From an uncultured Clostridia bacterium (lineage in GTDB: Bacteria > Bacillota > Clostridia > Oscillospirales > Oscillospiraceae): a stretch of DNA of 5,507 nucleotides. A program made the position numbers and the translations under genes. Location: positions 1 to 5,507 of the forward strand of contig CALEQS010000244.1 of NCBI GenBank assembly GCA_937907975.1, read 5' to 3'. This document shows positions 1 to 5,507 of the stretch, one piece after another (position 1 is the stretch's first letter; each line of letters begins with the position of its first letter). The notes under the pieces are model-generated. The model was not told the DNA's origin. It saw only the letters and a list, made by a program, of their open reading frames with translations, and did not search any database.

Positions 1-141
1 CAGCGAAGCTGACAAAGGGGGCGGAGCTGGCTGCGCCGCAGGCGCAGACTGAGAGGGCCTTTCACAGGGTTAGCCTTACGCATGCTTGTAGGTGCATCGC
101 CCTCTCAGGCGCTTCGCGCCAGCTCTCCCAAAGGGAGAGCC
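1..141. repeat. Modular hairpin repeat, copy 1 (cut by the window start)
   Basis: This is non-coding DNA just beyond the 3' end of mntP. It is a direct copy of the element at 1279-1428. Positions 1-106 match 1279-1385 with six transitions and one 1-nt indel, counted by eye. It folds into consecutive hairpins: the GTCAGC/GCTGAC stem at the window edge (first two bases outside); CTGCGCC (31-37) with GGCGCAG (41-47); TGAGAGGGC (50-58) with GCCCTCTCA (99-107); GGCGC (108-112) with GCGCC (116-120); and GCTCTCCC (122-129) with GGGAGAGC (133-140). The last two stems differ from copy 2 on both arms. No U-tract follows on either strand, so it is not a canonical terminator. It resembles interspersed repeats I recall from Oscillospiraceae genomes. 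Function unknown. Confidence 0.85.
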
Positions 142-226
142 AAGACAACATCCCCGATCATTCAAAAAACCGCAGAATAAATTCATTATATAGTCGAATT
201 GGAACGAATGCAATGATTGAAATGAT

Positions 227-826
227 TTAGAAGATGCCTTTGATGAAAATTTCCAGACCGATGAAGATGAGGATCGCGCCGCCCACCACCTCGGCCCGGC
301 CGGAGAGCTTGTCCCCCACGGTTCTGCCAATCACAAAGCCGCCCACGCAGATCAGAAATGTGGTGACGGCCACCAGCACGGAACACAGCACGGCGGCGAA
401 CAGGGTGTAGTCAGCGATGGTGAAGCCCACGCTCAGCGCGTCGATGGAGGTGGCCACGCCCTGCATCATCAGCACCCAGAAGCCCACGCCGGTGGGACAC
501 AGCTCCTCCTCGTCCCCGCCGTTTTTCTTTTTGCGCACGCCCTCCACCAGCATCTTGCCGCCGATGTAGCCCAGCAGGATCAGGGCGATCCACGGGATGA
601 ACTTCTCAAACGCGCGGAACTTCTCCACGATCGTATGGACGCACACCCAGCCCACCATGGGCATGGCGAACTGGAAGAAGCCGAACACCGACGAGCGGCC
701 GATGATCTGGCGCTTGGAAATGTCCGGCTGCTGGAGGCCGCTGGCCACCGACACGGAGAAGGCGTCCATGGCCAGCCCCACGCCCAGCAGGATGCTGTTG
801 AAGAAAAATGCAAAATCGAGTTTCAT
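227..826 (-). CDS. mntP: MntP-family manganese efflux pump
   Basis: This is a small inner-membrane Mn2+ exporter that protects the cell from manganese excess. The product is 199 residues, close to the ~190 usual for the family. It shows the family's internal duplication with one acidic motif per half: MDAFSVSVASG (Asp21) and SIDALSVGF (Asp129), matching the membrane Asp pair of E. coli MntP. Six hydrophobic segments are visible at roughly 6-28, 42-66, 76-97, 112-135, 141-164 and 178-198. A charged linker (KKKNGGDEEE, about 99-108) joins the halves. An in-frame ATG 10 codons upstream (856) exists, but 826 is preferred because AAAGGGTGG sits at the right distance before it and family alignment begins there. 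The gene has its own promoter, a Mn2+-riboswitch and a leader terminator upstream, which independently supports the manganese assignment. No clear terminator is seen downstream. Function is inferred from family and context. Confidence 0.95.
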   Translation of the reverse strand: MKLDFAFFFNSILLGVGLAMDAFSVSVASGLQQPDISKRQIIGRSSVFGFFQFAMPMVGWVCVHTIVEKFRAFEKFIPWIALILLGYIGGKMLVEGVRKKKNGGDEEELCPTGVGFWVLMMQGVATSIDALSVGFTIADYTLFAAVLCSVLVAVTTFLICVGGFVIGRTVGDKLSGRAEVVGGAILIFIGLEIFIKGIF

Positions 827-830
827 CTGT

Positions 831-840
831 TCCACCCTTT
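831..840 (-). promoter_or_regulatory. mntP ribosome binding site
   Basis: On the minus strand AAAGGGTGGA ends about five bases before the ATG at 826. It is the only purine-rich Shine-Dalgarno-like stretch near either candidate start, and it lies inside the reading frame of the longer 209-residue version. That decides the start in favour of 826. Confidence 0.7.
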
Positions 841-857
841 CTCCGCGCAAAAGCAAA

Positions 858-882
858 GCCCGGCTCTCTCAGCAGGCCGGGC
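858..882 (-). other. Second stem-loop in the mntP leader
   Basis: GCCCGGC (858-864) pairs perfectly with GCCGGGC (876-882) around an 11-nt loop, between the leader terminator and the ribosome binding site. On the minus strand it is followed by TTTGCTTTT, a broken U-rich tract. It could be a weak second terminator, an mRNA-stabilising hairpin, or part of an alternative fold, because GAGAC just upstream of it (883-887 on this strand) can pair with the terminator's GTCTC (901-905). The pairing is seen; the role is a guess. Confidence 0.5.
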
Positions 883-891
883 GTCTCAGGC

Positions 892-947
892 AAAAAAAGA
901 GAGACTTCCCGGGCGGCGCGGCAGTGCTGACGCGGCCCGTGAGTCTC
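892..947 (-). terminator. Rho-independent leader terminator (riboswitch expression platform)
   Basis: On the transcribed strand, GAGACT (947-942) pairs with AGTCTC (906-901). Inside this, GGGC/GCCC (938-935 with 914-911) and CGCG/CGCG (934-931 with 920-917) extend the stem, with a 10-nt loop and small internal loops. The stem is followed at once by UCUUUUUUU (900-892). Its 5' arm contains the same bases (936-943) that form the 3' strand of aptamer stem P1, so aptamer and terminator cannot coexist. This predicts termination without Mn2+ and read-through into mntP when Mn2+ stabilises P1. Confidence 0.88.
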
Positions 948-1060
948 GCAATTGAAAGCAAGCCAGACCGCCCAAAAGCCGGTCAGTATGTTGACTTGCT
1001 ACGCCCGCCGCGCGCTTCGCATTCTCTTTGCGCCGCGGACGCTTACTACTCCCTCACAGG
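936..1060 (-). promoter_or_regulatory. yybP-ykoY (mntP) manganese riboswitch aptamer
   Basis: This is an mRNA leader element that senses Mn2+. P1 is eight pairs: minus-strand CCTGTGAG (1060-1053) with CTCACGGG (943-936), including one G-U. The family's conserved GGGAGTAG follows P1 directly. A GC-rich P2 arm comes next (about 1044-1000), then AGCAAG and the family-typical GTCAACATACTGACC. P3 closes with GACCG/CGGTC and AGCAAG/CTTGCT. Before the 3' P1 strand lies GCGAGAC, the second conserved internal-loop strand of this class, which with GGGAGTA forms the Mn2+ site. Position 100-230 nt upstream of an MntP gene is a classic context. Assignment is from remembered consensus rather than a covariance search. 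Confidence 0.92.
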
Positions 1061-1075
1061 ATCATGAATAGTGAG

Positions 1076-1104
1076 AGTCTATCCCGTTTTCGGGCGGTTG
1101 TCAA
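1076..1104 (-). promoter_or_regulatory. Sigma-A-type promoter of the mntP leader
   Basis: The minus strand has a perfect -35 TTGACA (1104-1099), a 17-nt spacer and -10 TAGACT (1081-1076; four of six consensus bases). Transcription should begin about seven bases on, near 1069, so the transcript would open only ~10 nt before aptamer stem P1. The spacing relative to the riboswitch makes this more convincing than the hexamers alone. The spacer itself contains CCCG-AAAA-CGGG, a small dyad that may be coincidental. Confidence 0.85.
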
Positions 1105-1185
1105 TATGTTAGTCTTGGCTAATCTTGTGGATGAGCGGCTTATGCAGCACAAAAGGCTTGGAACCGAAGGCTTTCGAATCTGGTA

Positions 1186-1218
1186 TAGGGCAGGTGCCTG
1201 CCCTACGTCAGCGCTGAC
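1186..1218. repeat. Two adjacent short palindromes
   Basis: The first has nine-base arms TAGGGCAGG (1186-1194) and CCTGCCCTA (1197-1205) around a 2-nt centre. The second is a perfect 12-nt palindrome, GTCAGCGCTGAC (1207-1218); its arms GTCAGC/GCTGAC recur as a hairpin of the neighbouring repeat (1277-1291). These sit upstream of the mntP promoter in a stretch (1105-1237) where I see no gene. They may be remnants of further interspersed repeats or protein-binding sites; the sequence does not say which. Confidence 0.6.
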
Positions 1219-1237
1219 AGCTTGCAGGTTTAGACTT

Positions 1238-1428
1238 GGCTCCCCCTCTGGGGGCAGATTCCCCTGCGGGGGAAATGTCAGCAAAGCTGACAAAGGGGGG
1301 CGGAGCTGGCTGCGCCGCAGGCGCAGACTGAGAGGGCCTTTCACAGGGCTGGCCTTACGCATACTTACAGGTGCATCGCCCTCTCCGTCACGGCGTTCCG
1401 CCGTGCCACCTCTCCCAGAGGGAGAGGC
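1238..1428. repeat. Modular hairpin repeat, copy 2 (apparently complete)
   Basis: A ~190-nt non-coding element between spoIIE and the mntP promoter. The outer stem GGCTCC (1238-1243) with GGAGCT (1302-1307) encloses TTCCCC (1259-1264) with GGGGAA (1269-1274) and GTCAGC (1277-1282) with GCTGAC (1286-1291). An alternative CCCCC/GGGGG hairpin (1242-1246 with 1250-1254) competes with the outer stem. Then follow CTGCGCC/GGCGCAG (1310-1326), GAGAGGGC/GCCCTCTC (1330-1337 with 1378-1385), CACGGCG/CGCCGTG (1389-1405) and CCTCTCCC/GGGAGAGG (1409-1427). The 3' two-thirds is a direct repeat of 1-141. It has no protein-coding signature and no transposase. Open frames across it are low-complexity artefacts. 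Confidence 0.85.
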
Positions 1429-1456
1429 AAGTTTAGTGCGGTGCTGACCTTCAACC

Positions 1457-1572
1457 TGTCATCCTGAGCGGAGCGAAGGATCCTAAAACACCCGCTTATA
1501 CAACTACCATGCGGATCGTCGGACATCGGTGCTGTAAGATTCTTCGGTCGCTAAGGCTCCCTCAGAATGACA
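1457..1572. repeat. TGTCATCCTGAG-type interspersed inverted repeat
   Basis: The ends are inverted: TGTCATCCTGAG (1457-1468) against CTCAGAATGACA (1561-1572), 11 of 12 matching. Similarity continues inward with gaps (GAGCGAAGGATC on the left against GATTCTTCGGTCGC on the right). The ~50-nt centre is unrelated. It has no coding capacity. The motif belongs to a MITE- or REP-like family I recall from many bacterial genomes. It lies 47 nt beyond the spoIIE stop, where no standard terminator is visible, so its long imperfect hairpin may end or stabilise the spoIIE transcript. That role is inference. Confidence 0.8.
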
Positions 1573-1619
1573 AGTGGGAAAATCTGTGGTCTCAGAACAA
1601 CACAACGCAGCGCGCCCCC

Positions 1620-3767
1620 TCACACCTGCGCCTTGCCGCCGATGAGCAGGACGATGGCAGTGCGGTCATCCGAGGCGTCCTGCGCGTGGGTGAGCAGGGC
1701 GCCCGCCAGCTCCTTCGGGCTGTCCCCGGTGAAATCCCGGATCCGGGCGCGGGCCCAGTCGTCCTCACTGCCGTCGGTGACGCCGTCGCTGACCAGTACG
1801 GCCAGATCGCCGGGGCGCAGGCGGAACCGGCTCACGTCGGGCGCGCCGCCGGGGCGCAGTCCGGCGGGCAGGGTGGAGGAGCCGATGCGGCTGAGCACCC
1901 CGTCCCGGCGCAGATAGGTGGGTCCTGCCCCCAGCTTGTACACCGCGCCCTCGCCGCTTCTGAGGTCCAGCTCCAGCAGGTCGATGGTGGTGAAGCCGCC
2001 GGTGCACTCCCACCGCAGCTCCAGCGCCCCGCACAGGGTGCCCAGCGCCGTCTCCGCTCCGATGCCGGAGGACAGCAGCTGCTCCAGCAGGTGGTAGGCG
2101 AAGCGGCTGTCCTTTGCCGCCTCCGGTCCGGAGCCCATGCCATCGCACAGCACCACCCAGAGCACGCCCCGCTCGTCCCGGAACCAGCCCCCGGCGTCGC
2201 CGCTGACGCTCTGCCCCGGCCGCCGGGAGGCCGCCACGCCGGCCAGCGCCGTCAATGTGGTCTGTCCCATGGCCGCCTGGGCCGGTTCCTCCAGCGACAG
2301 GGCGCACTCCCCCAGCAGGCGGGCCATCCGGTCATACTGCCGGCACACGCTCTGCCTGCTCTGCTGGAGCTTGATGCGGTAGCGCCGCCGGGTCTGCTCG
2401 GCGGTGTACTGCTGGTTCACCTCGTTCACCAGCTCGTTGAGCCGGGAGCACCGGGCGGCAAACCCCACCGGAAAGTCCGCCGGATCTGCCCGCCCCCGCT
2501 TTTCCATCCCCTCTGCCGCGGGGCGGAGGGCCTTGCGGGTGGCGGCCAGCTCCCGCTTCCAGCACCCGGAGCGGAACACGCACCCCAGACAGACCCGTTT
2601 GCCCGCGCGCTCAAAGACCGCCATGGCATCCAGCTGGGGCTCCGGCGGGGTGCGCACATCCTCCGAAAGCTGCTCGTAAAGGGTGCGCAGTGCCGCACTC
2701 TGCCGCCGCAGGCGCGCCTGGGCCAGAGCCGTGAGCTCCACCGGCGCGGCGGCGGGCACTGCAGCTTCCTTCTGTTCCCGCTCCGGCTCCCGTCGCTCTT
2801 CCACCGGCGGTGCCTTGCGCTCCGGCCGGGGCAGGCGTCTGCCCAGCTCGTCCAGCCAGCGCAGGGGCAGGGCCAGATAGAGCGCGCATCCCAGTGCCGC
2901 GTTCAGCAGCGGCGCAAAGCTCTCATTGACCGGCCAGCTCCACAGCGTCACCGCCGCCGTGCCGCACAGCAGGCCGATCACCCCCAGATGCCGCCCCCAG
3001 CGGGAGCCGACGGCGCTCAGCAGTCCGCCCACGCCCAGCGCCGCCGCGTAGGCGCACCCGCCGCCGGCGGCCAGATCCAGGCACAGCCCCAGCCCGAGCG
3101 ACGCGGCGGCACAGGTGAAGTTCCGGGCGTAGCGGGCGCACCAGAGCACCACGCCGGTGCACAGCACGGCTCCAAGGCTCAGCTCGAAGGGCAGGGGAAC
3201 GGTGTGCAGAGAGCACCCCAGCGCTCCGATGCCCAGCAGAGCCGCCAGATCCCGCTGCTCCGGCGCGGCGTCCCGGCTGGTCCACAGGGTGAAAAACCGG
3301 GCGGAAAAGGCGGTCAGAGCCAGCTCGGTGACAAAGCTGATGACTCCGGAGAGTTGCCAGCCCTGCTCTGCCAGATAGACGAACCCGGTCAGCGCCCCCA
3401 TGAGGGCGGCGCTCAGAGGCATGAAAAACCGGGTGGTGTAAATTTTCAGGTCATAGAAGGCGAAGGCCACCGCGTAGATCAGGATGGCCGTGGCGGCGTA
3501 GCGGAAGGCGTCCACCAGCGGCTTGGAGAGCACATAGCCCACGATCGCCCCCATCAGGGCGCAGAAGCCCCCGGCGCCTGCCCCGGAGGCGGCCAGATAG
3601 CCCAGTGAGAACGGGGCACAGCCGTTCAGAATGCTCCCCGCCGCCAGCACCGCGCTCATCAGCGCCCGGACGGCGCACTCTGCCGCCAATGCCATCCATT
3701 CCGGCCCGGGCCGGCGCTTCGCAGCCCCCGTCCGCTCCGGCTCCCGCCTGCGTTTCCTGGTTTCCAT
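1620..3767 (-). CDS. spoIIE: Stage II sporulation protein E, membrane PP2C-type serine phosphatase
   Basis: SpoIIE dephosphorylates SpoIIAA-P in the forespore, releasing sigma-F from SpoIIAB, and it also interacts with the polar division septum. The 715-residue product (B. subtilis ~827) has a basic N-terminus, then about ten hydrophobic segments between residues ~25 and 302. A charged linker (~305-345) leads to the regulatory region, with the family's Cys cluster CLGCVFRSGC (Cys393, 396, 402) followed by Trp403. The PP2C domain (~500-710) carries the metal-binding motifs SGD (Asp524), CDGMGSG (Asp542), SDGVTD (Asp661) and SDDRTAIVLL (Asp700/701), all intact, so it should be active. The start at 3767 has GGGGG eight bases upstream. 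The linker is short and Ala/Arg/Pro-rich, matching the high GC. A long opposite-strand frame covers the gene but is a GC artefact. No co-transcribed partner is visible. Confidence 0.96.
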   Translation of the reverse strand: METRKRRREPERTGAAKRRPGPEWMALAAECAVRALMSAVLAAGSILNGCAPFSLGYLAASGAGAGGFCALMGAIVGYVLSKPLVDAFRYAATAILIYAVAFAFYDLKIYTTRFFMPLSAALMGALTGFVYLAEQGWQLSGVISFVTELALTAFSARFFTLWTSRDAAPEQRDLAALLGIGALGCSLHTVPLPFELSLGAVLCTGVVLWCARYARNFTCAAASLGLGLCLDLAAGGGCAYAAALGVGGLLSAVGSRWGRHLGVIGLLCGTAAVTLWSWPVNESFAPLLNAALGCALYLALPLRWLDELGRRLPRPERKAPPVEERREPEREQKEAAVPAAAPVELTALAQARLRRQSAALRTLYEQLSEDVRTPPEPQLDAMAVFERAGKRVCLGCVFRSGCWKRELAATRKALRPAAEGMEKRGRADPADFPVGFAARCSRLNELVNEVNQQYTAEQTRRRYRIKLQQSRQSVCRQYDRMARLLGECALSLEEPAQAAMGQTTLTALAGVAASRRPGQSVSGDAGGWFRDERGVLWVVLCDGMGSGPEAAKDSRFAYHLLEQLLSSGIGAETALGTLCGALELRWECTGGFTTIDLLELDLRSGEGAVYKLGAGPTYLRRDGVLSRIGSSTLPAGLRPGGAPDVSRFRLRPGDLAVLVSDGVTDGSEDDWARARIRDFTGDSPKELAGALLTHAQDASDDRTAIVLLIGGKAQV

Positions 3768-3797
3768 ACGCTTGTCCCCCTTGTCGTGATCACCCTC

Positions 3798-3855
3798 AGT
3801 ATAGGCAGTTTTTTCTGCGGAAGGGGTCGGGAAATATGCCGCGCGGAAAGCGACA
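3798..3855 (-). promoter_or_regulatory. Candidate spoIIE promoter with possible Spo0A box
   Basis: The minus strand has TATACT (3803-3798), a good -10, 31 nt before the spoIIE ATG, but CCCCTT at the -35 position. About 46 nt further upstream, TGTCGCT (3855-3849) matches five of seven bases of the Spo0A box TGTCGAA. In B. subtilis spoIIE is transcribed by sigma-A with Spo0A-P and typically has a poor -35, which fits. The evidence is thin. A perfect GTGATCAC palindrome (3786-3793) lies between the -10 and the RBS, of unknown meaning. Confidence 0.3.
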
Positions 3856-3907
3856 GGGTTTGACGGAGGTGAACTTATAAATTGGGGTTTGCAGGTTTCC
3901 TCCGAAA

Positions 3908-4158
3908 GGCTTCCCCTTGGGGAGTGAGCCCGAAACAGAAATGCGCCAGCGGCGCATTCCCGGGCGAGTACAGTAACCGCCGCAGGCGCTCCACAGAAAG
4001 GGCTGGCACGGCGGAGCCGTGACTGATGAGGGGGCAGGTCTAGGATGGCCTTCCCCTCGTCGCCACCTCATCCGCCTCACTGCGTTCGGCACCTTCCCCT
4101 CAAGGGGTGATTCCCCACTGTGTGGGGAAATGGCCGTAGGCCAAAAGGGCCGGAAGGC
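3908..4158. repeat. Composite hairpin repeat between thrS and spoIIE
   Basis: This non-coding stretch fills most of the thrS-spoIIE gap. Visible stems: CTTCCCC/GGGGAG (3910-3923); AATGCGCC/GGCGCATT (3940-3958, loop AGC); CACGGC/GCCGTG (4007-4021); GATGAGG (4025-4031) with CCTCATC (4066-4072); CCCCT/AGGGG (4096-4107); TTCCCCAC/GTGGGGAA (4111-4129); and GGCC/GGCC (4132-4142). An outer stem can form between GGAAGGC (4152-4158) and GCCTTCC at 4048-4054, or CCTTCC at 4092-4097. The 4092-4157 part has the same order of modules as 1238-1307 but different stem sequences. Short open frames through it start or end in hairpins and show no protein family. It is probably two or more nested interspersed elements. 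Confidence 0.75.
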
Positions 4159-4203
4159 TTTTGAAGGTGCGCAACAAACCCTAATTTATCCCCCTGCGCT
4201 CCG

Positions 4204-4243
4204 CAAAAAATCACCCCCGCCCGATGAGATCGGGCGGGGGTGA
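4204..4243 (-). terminator. Rho-independent terminator of thrS
   Basis: A perfect 15-bp stem, TCACCCCCGCCCGAT (4211-4225) with its complement (4229-4243), has a 3-nt loop. On the minus strand it is followed directly by six U residues (4210-4205). It begins 18 nt after the thrS stop codon. There is no U-tract on the plus side, so it acts only on thrS transcription and insulates spoIIE from it. Confidence 0.97.
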
Positions 4244-4261
4244 AAGATGAAAACCGAAAAT

Positions 4262-5507
<1,246 letters not shown>

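Noticed and set aside
827..856. N-terminal extension of mntP to the ATG at 856 (209 residues)
   Set aside because: The extension contains the Shine-Dalgarno sequence of the 826 start and is polar and unlike MntP N-termini.
597..1067. Plus-strand frame of 156 codons running through the mntP 5' end and leader
   Set aside because: It crosses the antisense of mntP, the terminator and the riboswitch, and has no protein-like composition or ribosome binding site.
1..1428. CRISPR array as an explanation of the recurring palindromes
   Set aside because: The units are long, self-structured, few and unevenly spaced, with no regular repeat-spacer pattern and no cas gene.
1028..1447. Plus-strand frame of 139 codons
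   Set aside because: It lies over the mntP promoter and the modular hairpin repeat; its Arg/Pro/Ser-rich product reflects repeat sequence.
1509..3608. 699-codon plus-strand open frame opposite spoIIE
   Set aside because: Its product is Gly/Ala/Gln/Arg/Pro-rich with no recognisable domain. It is the antisense shadow of a GC-rich gene whose own frame encodes an unmistakable SpoIIE.
3866..3873. Perfect GGAGGTGA on the plus strand, resembling a strong ribosome binding site
   Set aside because: The only nearby start is a TTG leading into ~45 codons of repeat sequence ending at the CACGGC hairpin. This is more likely a chance match or remnant than a gene.
3796..4092. Minus-strand frame of 98 codons upstream of spoIIE
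   Set aside because: Most of it is encoded by hairpin repeats, it overlaps the likely spoIIE promoter, and it resembles no family I know.

Overview
The window looks like chromosomal DNA of a GC-rich, endospore-forming Clostridia bacterium, most likely a gut Oscillospiraceae/Ruminococcaceae member. The evidence is a spoIIE sporulation gene, a Mn2+ riboswitch in front of mntP, and intergenic spaces filled with structured palindromic repeats of a kind I recall from that group. The lineage is an inference from style; no 16S or other marker gene is present.

All three protein genes lie on the minus strand. Reading in the direction of transcription (high to low coordinates): (1) the C-terminal ~414 residues of threonyl-tRNA synthetase (thrS, 5507-4262, cut by the window edge) end at a textbook Rho-independent terminator (4204-4243). 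(2) A ~490-nt intergenic space holds a composite hairpin repeat (3908-4158) and a weak candidate promoter. (3) spoIIE (3767-1620) encodes the ten-or-so-pass membrane PP2C phosphatase that dephosphorylates SpoIIAA and so activates sigma-F in the forespore. (4) A ~560-nt space holds a TGTCATCCTGAG-type inverted repeat (1457-1572), a large modular hairpin repeat (1238-1428), two short palindromes (1186-1218) and the mntP promoter. (5) A complete manganese control unit follows: promoter (1076-1104), yybP-ykoY aptamer (936-1060), overlapping terminator (892-947) and mntP (826-227), a small membrane Mn2+ exporter. (6) A second copy of the modular repeat (1-141), cut by the window start, lies just beyond mntP.

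The three genes are not an operon in the functional sense: thrS is insulated by its terminator, mntP has its own promoter and riboswitch, and spoIIE sits alone between repeats. The mntP unit is self-explanatory: Mn2+ binding should stabilise aptamer stem P1, whose 3' strand is otherwise consumed by the terminator stem, so excess Mn2+ turns on its own exporter. I found no phage, CRISPR, transposase, tRNA or rRNA gene and no evidence for a wholly new system. The most unusual material is the repeats: hairpins change sequence in both arms between copies while the architecture is kept.
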